The notes under the pieces are model-generated. The model had not been told where the DNA came from. It made no database searches and worked only from the letters and a program-made list of their open reading frames with translations. From Glaciihabitans arcticus (GTDB taxonomy: Bacteria > Actinomycetota > Actinomycetes > Actinomycetales > Microbacteriaceae), in the NCBI RefSeq assembly GCF_004310685.1, contig NZ_SISG01000001.1:1550001-1614000 (forward strand): 64,000 nt of DNA, read 5' to 3'. Made by a program: the position numbers and the translations under genes. Within the stretch, counting starts at the first letter, position 1. Every line of letters starts with the position of its first letter. Positions 18,001 through 25,633 of the stretch are shown piece after piece.

Positions 18001-19574
18001 AGCGTGGCCGCTCATTCGGATACACCGCTTTCAAGTTTCTCACTGCGCTTGATCAAGAGCGGCTAAGTTCACTCGGCCGACGACGGCTTGGGGAGTACCG
18101 AAGAAAGTTCGGCGTTGAAGCGCCTGCGCCTCCTACCGGCATCGTCAGCTTCAGCGTCGGGTCTCCGATCGAGGATGCCGCAAGTGCGAAGATGTCCAAC
18201 CAACAATGGCTGCGAGCCCTAGTCAAGCACGACACTGACGATCGAAACTGGGATGACCACACCATCGGTGGTGCCCGCGAGCTCTCGCAAATGCTCAAGA
18301 ATCGCACTGTTGATGACCCCCTTCGATTTGCGAGCTTGGCCATGCAGATGACGGTGACGACCCACGTCGCGTATCCCAGTGCCATCCTGTGGGGTTTCGG
18401 AGAGGCGACGATCCCCTCCGAAGCCCAACCTGCCGTCTTTAATGCCATTCGCCACATCGCGAGTCTGAAGCTGGACGAATGTGATCGGTGGCTCGGATGG
18501 TCGTTGCGCCGCCTTCTCGACGACGCACCTCTCGACCTGGTCGAGTTGGTGAGGGACCGCGCCCTGCACGCGACGCAACCGAAGGATGACTCGTTAGTGT
18601 CCACCCGTCAGTCAAACGACAGGTTAGGTCGCGATCTGAGGCAGCACGGCATCAATACTGCAAGAGGCAGCCTCGCAGAACATCTCGGCGACTTACTGAT
18701 TCACGACCCAGATGGCGATCGCACTGCCTTAGTGAGCCCATACTTGCTCGCCCTCGCCAGCGATCCTGTACTGAGCGTTCGATCGTGTGTCGCCCACACT
18801 ATTGCTGCCTCCCTCCGACACGCACGGCCAAAGGCTCACGATGCCTTCGAGCGCCTTATCGATACCGACGACGTCCTTCTAGCTTCGAATCTGGTTGGCG
18901 ATCTGATGATTTATATCGGCAACGTCGACCCGGATCGGATTGACCCAGTAATCGACCGCATGATGACGTCCAACAGCACTGAGGTGAGACATGCAGGCGG
19001 CAGCATGGCTGCGTTTGCGGCGCTGCAGTGGGAGCGCCCCAAGCTTCTGGAACGGGCTCTAGTCGGGGACATTGATGTCCGGACTGGCGCCGCTCTCGTC
19101 TGCAGCGCCAGAGTGGGACGAGCCGCGAATTCCGATCTCGTGATTTCAGCATTGCGTCAGCTGATGCACGACCCTGACGACGAGGTTCGCAAAGCAGTCG
19201 GCAGACTGGCAGCGAATCTCAGAGGCCACGTCTTGCGTCCATTCGCCGGTCTGCTAGCGGACCTCATCGCTTCACCAAGCTACGTCCACGCCACACCGCA
19301 ACTGCTCATCACATTGCAAGAGGCGCCTGACGAGGTGGACGAGTTGGTCGACCTCGCAGCGCATCGCTTCCTCGACATCCACGGTAACAATGTGCAAGAC
19401 ATGCGGACTGGTGCAGCCGGTGATGCTCACTACATTTCGGAACTAGTGGTTCGAGGTTTGGCGCAGGCTCACGACAAGCTGCGCGTATCCGCACTTCTCG
19501 ATGTGCTCGATCGCCTGCTCGAACTGGGCGTTTACGGAGTGGACCAATCAATCGAGCAGGCTGAACGCGCATAA
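15066..19574 (+). CDS. Avs-like defence protein: Cap4-type nuclease, STAND NTPase, HEAT repeats
   Basis: 1502 residues. The N terminus (about 20-140) has the pattern of DUF4297/Cap4 PD-(D/E)xK nucleases: KRGNMFELSWAIL, then LEDLDGD (55-60), then VTQVKRQ with Gln 80-x-Lys 82. A P-loop NTPase follows with Walker A GAGGGGKSS (294-302), Walker B VLIIDQLDA (359-367) and the STAND-like VILACRLFDVEN. The C-terminal thousand residues are helical, ending in clear HEAT-like units (DPDDEVRKAVGRLAANLRG). This is the layout of antiviral STAND proteins Avs2/Avs3, which bind a phage protein with the repeat arm and then degrade DNA; a NACHT-type defence protein is the alternative. Start: ATG 15066 or the ATG three codons later. 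A/T-richer codons than the right half of the window fit acquired DNA. Confidence 0.72.
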   Translation: MVSMENLDQLRTTESRKKSTVGGVADKRGNMFELSWAILHALQCIQDVRRSITLEDLDGDLAQGSEFTYVDEHGHFAVTQVKRQNSIADRWSIAALRSHGIFDAARHHIIAGRAYHFTSMTPTASLRELSGRARESANLHQFISQQLTQELGLVFDQLSAPDVLGGAENAWRVLRGMWFEVADEQQQVKTNAMLAATMLEGATESLLPLAVGAVLLDNLRRRLTRRELLEGLSLYGVVARDATAKRTAHDEVRATTLSWRSTVERELLSPPIARTESAELVDLMSATRLALVVGAGGGGKSSVVYQTASQLESNGAEVLAFRLDRRGAFSSTAELGVQLGLSTSPVAALRMAADGRDAVLIIDQLDAVSLASGRLPDRYDVIADLINEAIAVEGVTVILACRLFDVENDHRIRKLDAREDVKRLTVLPLSDEAVIDAVGAMGLDASRLTPKQQELLKSPLNLVLLETVASQPGALNFTSRGSLFGAFWERKLQTIKGYRPEVRFNEVLARVANAASDQQTLSVPVEVLDAEDFIQDARVLASEQVLAIDGDTVSFFHETFFDYTFARQWLLRRESMIEFLGGQEQELFRRAQVRQILELLRERDPSRFRREIEAVLIAPAIRLHIKETVLNVFVNVIEPTDEDLALFLRISETDSTLSRRFWQQITRPSWFDIFHKRGLIEIWLDSKDTVLRERGAAWLANAGDERGAVVAQILAPRRAAPDYREWLIRTTQRAELHRNRPLFDLMLEAVRANDLDPSDDNLGLFTHNLAAHEPLWAIELLHACLMENPSAWATDQTGKISILESHSYGFTEMIKGASEAKPEKFAETLVPYLLAVIDRTSFDRHEDSLISDRHFSFRLKTRPGSDDIGEELYSCAADALAIWASTEPKSVEPLLNTLAADDHDAAQALLFRALVHSAEHFTDWAAQLILEGGNRLQSGYTSDGQWLSRELVEAIAPFVSDEDHARLETELRDLRNPYERGRSFGYTAFKFLTALDQERLSSLGRRRLGEYRRKFGVEAPAPPTGIVSFSVGSPIEDAASAKMSNQQWLRALVKHDTDDRNWDDHTIGGARELSQMLKNRTVDDPLRFASLAMQMTVTTHVAYPSAILWGFGEATIPSEAQPAVFNAIRHIASLKLDECDRWLGWSLRRLLDDAPLDLVELVRDRALHATQPKDDSLVSTRQSNDRLGRDLRQHGINTARGSLAEHLGDLLIHDPDGDRTALVSPYLLALASDPVLSVRSCVAHTIAASLRHARPKAHDAFERLIDTDDVLLASNLVGDLMIYIGNVDPDRIDPVIDRMMTSNSTEVRHAGGSMAAFAALQWERPKLLERALVGDIDVRTGAALVCSARVGRAANSDLVISALRQLMHDPDDEVRKAVGRLAANLRGHVLRPFAGLLADLIASPSYVHATPQLLITLQEAPDEVDELVDLAAHRFLDIHGNNVQDMRTGAAGDAHYISELVVRGLAQAHDKLRVSALLDVLDRLLELGVYGVDQSIEQAERA

Positions 19575-19921
19575 GCGGCTGAGTCTTCGGCACGAATGGC
19601 AGCCGTAGTCGGCATGCATGCTCATCGAGATGTTCTCGGCGGTCCTGAGGTCCGGTCGAGAGACTATAGGGGAGATCCGCGGCTCGGTTTGTGGGCGGGT
19701 CGAGAGTCAGTGTCACAATTGCGTTCTGCACGCGATCTCCGACCCCACCAGCACTCGATTACGCGCGAAGCAGTGGAAAGCTTGTGACCGCGGGATTCCA
19801 CCAAACGATGAGGACTGTATTCGCCTCCACGAAATACACCCGATCGATTCGTGGCCGATGCACACTCCGAGGCCAAGAGCTCCCGCAACTTGGAGAGCCG
19901 CATTTTGAGCTGCTTCTTCCA
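19575..19921. other. Gap with no recognisable gene, left of resolvase remnant
   Basis: About 350 bases after the Avs-like gene. Short frames exist but none resembles a family; it may be degraded transposon DNA belonging to the remnant that follows. Confidence 0.4.
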
Positions 19922-20116
19922 TTCGGCCGCCCTCTCGCAGACCCGCGGCTCATTGCATCGAAGCTTGCGTCCGTCGACGACGCCCGTGCGAAAGGCAGAA
20001 CGGCCGCGCAGTCCGCCAAGTTCGTCGGATGGAGCCGGGCGACGTTCAACCGCCGCCAAAAGGACGCCGACTCACCTAGGCAATCAACTTTCGTGGATCC
20101 GGCAATCGACTTCTAA
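19922..20116 (+). pseudogene. Remnant: C-terminal third of a serine resolvase
   Basis: The frame reads FGRPLADPRLIASKLASVDD, then ARAKGRTAAQSAKFVGWSRA, then a short tail. It aligns without gaps to the end of the resolvase at 11964 (FGRPLSDP, ARAKGRTAEDAAKLVGWSRA). The catalytic N-terminal two-thirds is absent: upstream the frame shows no YxRVS or DRLGRS motif. So a related element once sat here and decayed, or recombination between two copies assembled the island. It separates the Avs-like gene from the helicase gene. Confidence 0.85.
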
Positions 20117-20187
20117 CATCGACAGCGGGGAAACGGTCAATTGAGCAAACATCGGCTGTAAGTGGATACTTGCTGTAGCGGATAACG

Positions 20188-22944
20188 ATGTCCGGTGTCA
20201 ATCAAGAGACACCCGGTATCTCCCTGATCGGATGGCGTCAAATGACCAGTGTCGAAGCACATATTCGCAGCATAGATGGAGTCATTTGCAACAACATATC
20301 TGTGCTCGCAAACGACCGAGCGCTGCTTTCACAAAATCTGCTATCCCAGCTTCGAAACTTGGTCGATGGCGTCGCCGTGCTGATCCACACGGAAGACGCC
20401 ACAGCCGAGTACGACTATCCCGCCATCGAGGCCGGTCATGCATTCGTAAAGACGGAGGGCAAACTCGGCTTCCTCAACCGCTTTTACCGGTTGCTCCAGC
20501 CGAGTACGTCGCACTACACCTTCGATGGTGACGGCTCGGAGCGCTTGATGCTCAAGTATTACGAGTACCTCCACCGTGTGCGCGACCTCCTCAGCAGAAA
20601 ATTCGGGCTGGATACGTTGCATAATTTGGAAGATTTTCCGGTCGACCTCGACCCCGCGCTGCGGGAGTATCACCAGAAGATCGCCGAGCGCGTCAATGCC
20701 CGCAGCACTCCGTCACGCAGCGACCGCTCGTCACGGTACTACGTTCTTAAAACGCGGCCGTTCTTTGACGGAGGGCGAATCTACTACGAAGTCACTTTCG
20801 CCATCCCGTCCGACCGGCCCAGTATCAGCAAGTTTGATCACGTCATCGGCTTCACGGAGCACGACATCAGCGACAAGCACGCCGCGAATTTGACCTTGCG
20901 AAGCGACACTATTGAGGTGCTCGGCCAGACCATGCCGATCGTGCTTATCACAGCTTGGGAAGTTTCCATCCGCGGGTGCGAGCTCGAGAACTTCTCCCGC
21001 TTCTTCGGGCCGCGCTCACGTGTTAGCACCACTAGCAACGAGTACAAGAACCTGATGCGATACCTCACGAAAACTGGGTCAACGCTGCTTGACGTCATAG
21101 ACCTCCCGGATACCGACTACGAGCGCATTAAAGGGTGGGTGCTGGATGGCACGAAGACATCGCACATCTATGTCTCGCTCGATGCGGCTCGGGACATCAT
21201 TCAGAAGGTTCTGCCCGGTTACTTGATGCTGCGCTACCTGCTGCTGTCCTTGCGCAACGTCGTCGTCCGCAAGCAGTACAGCCCGAGTGTGTGCAACAGG
21301 CTGTCCAACCTCCATCTGCAATGGGGTTGCATCCCGTTTGAGACGATGCCGTTCTGCACATATCCGATGGGCCACCGGACACGCTTCTGGGATCTGTGGG
21401 AATCGATTGATCCGACTGGACGAGAGCACGAAATGCTCGCCCGGCGAATAAACAACAACGTTGATCGCCACGGCATGCTTTACACGCCACTTTCCGAGCT
21501 CGAGGACTTCGGCGACGAGGTCATGCCTCTCATCGAGAGGCACAATTCGCTTTTGTATAACAACTCGCGACACCTGGCACGCACTCTAGAAGTTGAGAAG
21601 GGTCACGTCTTCATCCGTGGCTACGAGAACGATGTCGTCCAGATCGTCGAGAAACTCCAAGGCCACGCCATCAGCGGCGTTGGCGGGTGGAAGCCGGCTC
21701 TTTCTAAGTGGATGGACGACCTCCCGGTCCCCCTCGACGATCCCACTAAAGCCGCCGCGCTGAAATCGCTCTACAGCGAATCACGCGTCGCAATGATCTA
21801 CGGCGCCGCCGGCACGGGCAAGTCGACGATGGTCAACCACATTGCCAACTACTTCAACGGCAAACCGATGCTGTTCCTCGCGAACACGCATCCCGCTGTA
21901 GATAACCTCCGACGTCGGGTACATACCCAGCACGCAGAGTTCCGGACCATCGCAAGCCACAAGAACTCGACCTCAGCGACGGAATACGAGGTCCTCGTCA
22001 TCGACGAATGCAGCACCGTGAGCAACGAAGATCTACTAGCCGTGCTGAGCAACACCAAGTTCAAGCTGTTGCTTCTGGTCGGCGACGTCTACCAGATCGA
22101 ATCGATTCAGTTCGGCAACTGGTTCAGCATCATGCGGTCCTTCGTCCCAGTATCCTCCGTCTTCGAACTGGACAAGCCTTGGCGAACCGACAACCCGCAG
22201 TTGCTCGCGCTCTGGCAAAAAGTCCGTGATCTCGGCGAAGACATCACCGAGACCATGACACGCGGCCACTACTCCACGCCGCTCAGCCCGGAGCTATTCA
22301 GCCAGCGCCGCGACGACGAGATCATCCTCTGTCTCAACTATGACGGGTTATACGGCATCAACAACGTGAACCGATTCCTGCAAAGCAGCAATCCCAATCC
22401 GGCTATTGAATGGGGGCCAGCCACGTTCAAAGCAGGAGACCCGATTGTCTTCAATGACAGCGAGCGTTTCAAAGGGCTGATCTACAACAACCTCAAAGGC
22501 ACTATTGTCGGCATCGACCGTCAACTGGGCCTGATCCGCTTCGATGTGGAACTTCACCGCACCGTAACCGAGCTCGACGCTTGGGGCCTGGATCTCACCT
22601 GGCTACACGATTCAGTCGTTGCGTTCGACGTCTACGAGTTAGCGGATAGCGACGACGACGACGCAGCCTCGAACACCTCGGTGCCGTTTCAGGTCGCTTA
22701 CGCCGCTTCGATACACCGCGCCCAGGGCCTTGAATACGAATCCGTGAAAATCGTCATCACCGACGCAAATGAAGACGCGATCACTCACAACATTTTTTAC
22801 ACGGCTATCACCCGAGCGCGTGAGTACCTCCAGGTCTTTTGGACCCCAGAGACGGAAAAGACCATCGTCGCTCAACTCGAGCGGAAGTCGACCGCCAAAG
22901 ATGTGAGCCTTCTCATCGCTCGTCGCGGCTTGGTCCGGTCATAA
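20188..22944 (+). CDS. SF1 helicase with large unrecognised N-terminal region
   Basis: 918 residues. The last 400 form a superfamily 1 helicase of the RecD/UvrD type: motif I GAAGTGKST (539-547), Ia LANTHPAVDNLRR, II VLVIDECSTVS (DECS 606-609), III LLLVGDVYQIESIQFGN, IV DKPWRTDNPQ, an SH3-like insert (KGTIVGIDRQLG), V SIHRAQGLEYESV and VI FYTAITRAREYLQVFW. All motifs look intact. Residues 1-500 match nothing I recognise; they are helical with a conserved-looking block around 365-400 (CNRLSNLHLQWGCIPFETMP). In a defence cargo it may unwind or translocate on invading DNA. The start is uncertain: ATG 20188 or ATG 20242; neither has a good ribosome site. Confidence 0.82.
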   Translation: MSGVNQETPGISLIGWRQMTSVEAHIRSIDGVICNNISVLANDRALLSQNLLSQLRNLVDGVAVLIHTEDATAEYDYPAIEAGHAFVKTEGKLGFLNRFYRLLQPSTSHYTFDGDGSERLMLKYYEYLHRVRDLLSRKFGLDTLHNLEDFPVDLDPALREYHQKIAERVNARSTPSRSDRSSRYYVLKTRPFFDGGRIYYEVTFAIPSDRPSISKFDHVIGFTEHDISDKHAANLTLRSDTIEVLGQTMPIVLITAWEVSIRGCELENFSRFFGPRSRVSTTSNEYKNLMRYLTKTGSTLLDVIDLPDTDYERIKGWVLDGTKTSHIYVSLDAARDIIQKVLPGYLMLRYLLLSLRNVVVRKQYSPSVCNRLSNLHLQWGCIPFETMPFCTYPMGHRTRFWDLWESIDPTGREHEMLARRINNNVDRHGMLYTPLSELEDFGDEVMPLIERHNSLLYNNSRHLARTLEVEKGHVFIRGYENDVVQIVEKLQGHAISGVGGWKPALSKWMDDLPVPLDDPTKAAALKSLYSESRVAMIYGAAGTGKSTMVNHIANYFNGKPMLFLANTHPAVDNLRRRVHTQHAEFRTIASHKNSTSATEYEVLVIDECSTVSNEDLLAVLSNTKFKLLLLVGDVYQIESIQFGNWFSIMRSFVPVSSVFELDKPWRTDNPQLLALWQKVRDLGEDITETMTRGHYSTPLSPELFSQRRDDEIILCLNYDGLYGINNVNRFLQSSNPNPAIEWGPATFKAGDPIVFNDSERFKGLIYNNLKGTIVGIDRQLGLIRFDVELHRTVTELDAWGLDLTWLHDSVVAFDVYELADSDDDDAASNTSVPFQVAYAASIHRAQGLEYESVKIVITDANEDAITHNIFYTAITRAREYLQVFWTPETEKTIVAQLERKSTAKDVSLLIARRGLVRS

Positions 22945-22979
22945 GTCAGCGGAGGATGCGTGCGCCATCTGAAGCGCCG

Positions 22980-23025
22980 TCGACTTCAAGTATCGCTGTG
23001 TTACAGTGGCGTCACACCGTGACAC
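22980..23025 (+). promoter_or_regulatory. Promoter and overlapping operator of the YfbU-CHAT unit
   Basis: TCGACT (22980-22985) and TACAGT (23002-23007) are 16 bases apart and could be -35 and -10. An imperfect 11-base inverted repeat, GTGTTACAGTG (22998-23008) facing CACCGTGACAC (23015-23025), covers that -10. The first product of the unit has a ribbon-helix-helix domain, so autorepression through this site is a natural inference. Confidence 0.42.
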
Positions 23026-23038
23026 AACTTGGAGAATG

Positions 23039-23797
23039 ATGGCAAATATCAATGTCCGCGTGGACGACTACGTTCGCGATGCACTCGAGTCCAGAGCGCA
23101 GGAGGAAGGCGTCACTCTCAGCGAGTACGTCAGGGAGCTGCTCCGAGAAGCCGTGGTTCCTGTGTGGAAGCGCCCTGCAGATACTCATGGAGACGAAGAA
23201 GCGCCCGAGTCAATAGATTTCATGGATCGAAAGGTGCTCTCCCTCCTGCATCGCATCCTGGCCCGAGTGCTTCCTGAAGACGCGAACGGCGAGGATGGTG
23301 ACTTGGAATATCAGCTTCGACGCGCACATGTGCTCGAGCAGGGATATACAGGCGAATACTGGATGGAAGCGGCCGGTTTCGCAACAGAGTTGTCTAAACA
23401 GGACAGCAAGCGAGTCTCCGACATACTCCAGATGTTCCGAATCCTGTCCTTCAGCATCCTACAGCTAAACGATGAGGGTACGCCCCTAGACGACGCCGTC
23501 GCCGAGCGTCTGGCCTATCGCGGCTTCGACTTCAACCACCCCCTCGAGGAACAGATGGCCTCGTATGTGCAACACCTGGTCGATGACGACAAGTGGTCCG
23601 AGCTAAAGCCGTTCTTGGACGATCACGATGGCGGCAACTCCCACTTTCCTATGCTCGAGACTTACAGCCGGATGCTGACGGTATATCGGCGCGTAATGGA
23701 AACTCGCGAGCGGCGTCACCTGTCCGACGCTTATAAGTTATCTGCGGAGGAATTGCAGTCTATTGCCGACGAACGAATCCACCCGTCAAATCGATAA
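23039..23797 (+). CDS. Ribbon-helix-helix plus YfbU-domain protein
   Basis: 252 residues from the second of two adjacent ATGs (GGAG at 23031-23034 suits it better than the first). Residues 1-40 are a CopG/MetJ-type ribbon-helix-helix DNA-binding domain (NINVRVDDYVRDALESRAQ, then LSEYVRELLREAV). Residues 60-250 follow the YfbU pattern: VLEQGYTGEYW, ILQMFRILSFS, YRGFDFNHPLEEQMASYV, HFPMLETYSRML. YfbU-family function is not established. Nine bases separate it from the CHAT gene, so they are one operon. The obvious hypothesis is that it represses the operon and restrains the protease, or acts as its sensor or substrate. Confidence 0.82.
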   Translation: MANINVRVDDYVRDALESRAQEEGVTLSEYVRELLREAVVPVWKRPADTHGDEEAPESIDFMDRKVLSLLHRILARVLPEDANGEDGDLEYQLRRAHVLEQGYTGEYWMEAAGFATELSKQDSKRVSDILQMFRILSFSILQLNDEGTPLDDAVAERLAYRGFDFNHPLEEQMASYVQHLVDDDKWSELKPFLDDHDGGNSHFPMLETYSRMLTVYRRVMETRERRHLSDAYKLSAEELQSIADERIHPSNR

Positions 23798-23806
23798 GGG
23801 AAACCC

Positions 23807-24892
23807 TTGAGCGCCAGCCAGTACAGAGCGGAACTCGCTCGAAAGCGTAAACAGCGCGTTGATGCCGAGAAGAAGGCCAGCGAGTTTCGAATCAAGGAGA
23901 ACTCAAGGCGCTCTGACGCAACAAAGGCGCGCACTTCGGCAGGACGGACATCGAACGCGAGCACCGCGTCGACAAAGATGCGAGAGGCGTCGCGAAAGGA
24001 GAACGAGGCCAACGCCGCCGGCAAACAGGTTGGCGAGTGGCAACGAAAAGCGGCCGGCTTCGGCAAACAAGAAGCTGCCATTCAAGAAAAGCTGGACAAG
24101 GCTGAGCAGGCAGAGACAGTCGCCGCCGAAAGGAAACGCGCCGCCCTCGAAAAACGAACTGAGTCCGCAGCCCGCGCGTTCCAGCTGTCCACGAGCAGGC
24201 GGCTCGATTCACATCAAGAGCAGCTTTCGGCTGTCGTGGAAACAATTCGGCCGCCTAAGCCCGAGAAGTTGCGCATCTTGATGCTCTCGGCGTCCCCAGA
24301 GGGAGATCTTCGGATCGGTCGGGAAGCTAAACGCATCCAGGCCGCGATCCGCAATGCTCTCGGTCGTGACCTCGTCGAACTGAAGATCAGCCCCGCTGCG
24401 ACTACAGATGACCTTCTCGACGGCCTCACCGGTTTCCGGCCACACGTGGTCCATTTTTCGGGCCATAGCAACGAGAGCTTCGTCTATTTCGAAGCTGACG
24501 AGGATATTTTCGAAGACGATGCGGCGGATGAGGACATGAGCGTGAGCATCCCGGCCGACGTGTTCGCCCGCGCGCTGGCGTCCGTCGACGAACCACCTCT
24601 CCTCGTACTCTTCAACTCCTGCAATTCGGCGCCACAGGCAGCCCGCCTCGTCGAGTCGATAGTCCCGTTTGCTATCGGAATGGCGCAAGAGATCGACGAC
24701 GGCGATGCGATCAGCTATGCCGCGAACTTCTACGCGGCAATAGCCAACGGCCAATCCATCGCCGCCGCGGACGGCATAGGTCGAGTAGCTCTCGAGCTTG
24801 CGGGACTTCCTGGAAGCGATTTACCGACATTGGAGTTCGCCGTCGGCAGCGATCCGCGCTCGACGTGGCTTGTGACACTGCTCGAAACATAG
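23807..24892 (+). CDS. Coiled-coil CHAT-domain protease
   Basis: 361 residues from TTG, nine bases after the YfbU gene (weak AAGGGA upstream). Residues 1-145 are Lys/Glu/Ala-rich coiled coil (KRKQRVDAEKKASEF, EKLDKAEQAETVAAER). Residues 153-361 form a CHAT caspase-like domain: RILMLSASPEGD opening strand, catalytic His 220 in HVVHFSGHS, catalytic Cys 272 in LVLFNSCNSA, then VESIVPFAIGM. CHAT proteases act in bacterial defence and cell suicide (for example gasdermin cleavage or Craspase), usually released by a partner sensor. No gasdermin-like gene is adjacent, so the substrate is unknown. A direct CHAT-YfbU pair is not a system I can name. Confidence 0.86.
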   Translation: MSASQYRAELARKRKQRVDAEKKASEFRIKENSRRSDATKARTSAGRTSNASTASTKMREASRKENEANAAGKQVGEWQRKAAGFGKQEAAIQEKLDKAEQAETVAAERKRAALEKRTESAARAFQLSTSRRLDSHQEQLSAVVETIRPPKPEKLRILMLSASPEGDLRIGREAKRIQAAIRNALGRDLVELKISPAATTDDLLDGLTGFRPHVVHFSGHSNESFVYFEADEDIFEDDAADEDMSVSIPADVFARALASVDEPPLLVLFNSCNSAPQAARLVESIVPFAIGMAQEIDDGDAISYAANFYAAIANGQSIAAADGIGRVALELAGLPGSDLPTLEFAVGSDPRSTWLVTLLET

Positions 24893-25070
24893 CCCAAAAG
24901 AAATTCGAAGCACGACCTGAACGCTTCGAAGCTCGTTTGTCAGCCAGAAAAGGTGCGTACACACTCGAAGAATCTAAGGCTGCAAGGTGCCAGAGTTGTA
25001 TGGCACCACGAGTGTTCGCGCTCGTTAGCTTGGCGGGCGACAATGCTCACTTGAATATTGCGCACTACCA
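24893..25070. other. Right edge of the island, ending inside cpaF
   Basis: 178 non-coding bases after the CHAT gene. Read inward from the junction on the minus strand the edge begins TGGTAGTGCGCAATATTC; a TG start suits a transposon end. The native cpaF reading frame resumes at about 25073. I found no matching inverted copy near 11779. Confidence 0.5.
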
Positions 25071-25525
25071 GTATCCGGGATGACGACGTGCAGCCGCGAG
25101 CCGTCCGGAAGGGACGCGTCCACGAAGGGCGAGCTCAGGTCCACTCGCCTCCCCGACGACTGCAACATGCGCTCGACCAGGTCGCGCACCTCGACATCGG
25201 TGAGGGTGAGGCTCGTGCGTTCGGGGCGCCCTTGTCGTGCCACGAAGACGAGGGCGGGGCCGTTGATCCAGATCTCCTCCACGTCGGGGTCGTCGAGGAA
25301 GGGCTGCAACGGGCCGAAGCCGGTGAGCGTCGCGACCACCTGACGCAGGGTCGCCGCCTCGTCGACGAGGAGCGGCAGGGACCCGCCGAGCGCACGCTCG
25401 CTGTAGCGCTGCACTTCATCCCGCACATAATCGTGAGCGAGCGCCTTATCAATTGAGAGATCGACCCCGTCGCGCCGAACCCGCTCGCGCACGGAGTCGG
25501 TGATGAGGGTGACCGCCTGTGACAT
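25071..25525 (-). pseudogene. cpaF: 5' fragment of CpaF/TadA secretion ATPase, cut by the island
   Basis: From its ATG at 25525 the frame encodes the N-terminal part of a TadA/CpaF-type ATPase that powers Flp/Tad pilus assembly: LTGFGPLQPFLDDPDVEEIW and INGP, then VEVRDLVERMLQSSGRRVDL, SPFVDASLPDGSRLH, VVIPD. After VIPD the family continues with the P-loop ATPase core, but here the frame runs into 16 unrelated codons and a stop at 25025. The Walker motifs are missing, so no active enzyme is made. No other tad genes are in the window. Confidence 0.88.
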
Positions 25526-25621
25526 CCGGCCAGTGTGCACGTGCGGAAAATGGCGCGAGCAGGTTGTCCACAGGTGTCGACATCCCCATAGTGGGGATAC
25601 ACGGAAAGGTGAAGAACGTTA

Positions 25622-25633
25622 TACCTTCGAGCC
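25622..25633 (+). promoter_or_regulatory. -10 element for leaderless transcript
   Basis: TACCTT (25622-25627) is followed by six bases and the ATG at 25634; it supports that start. Confidence 0.42.

Larger units (their letters stand above)
11779..25070. mobile_element. Transposon-borne defence island (limits partly inferred)
   Basis: A resolvase-transposase-ATPase module sits at the left and defence-type genes fill the rest. The right limit is seen directly: at about 25070 the DNA switches into a cpaF gene that is cut in mid-frame. The left limit is inferred from the res-like repeats that begin right after the DUF2269-like gene. I could not find matching terminal inverted repeats or a target duplication, and the missing cpaF half is not left of 11779. 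The whole left 25 kb may therefore be one larger island, or a deletion may have occurred. Cargo: Avs-like protein, resolvase remnant, helicase, YfbU-RHH protein, CHAT protease. Confidence 0.5.
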
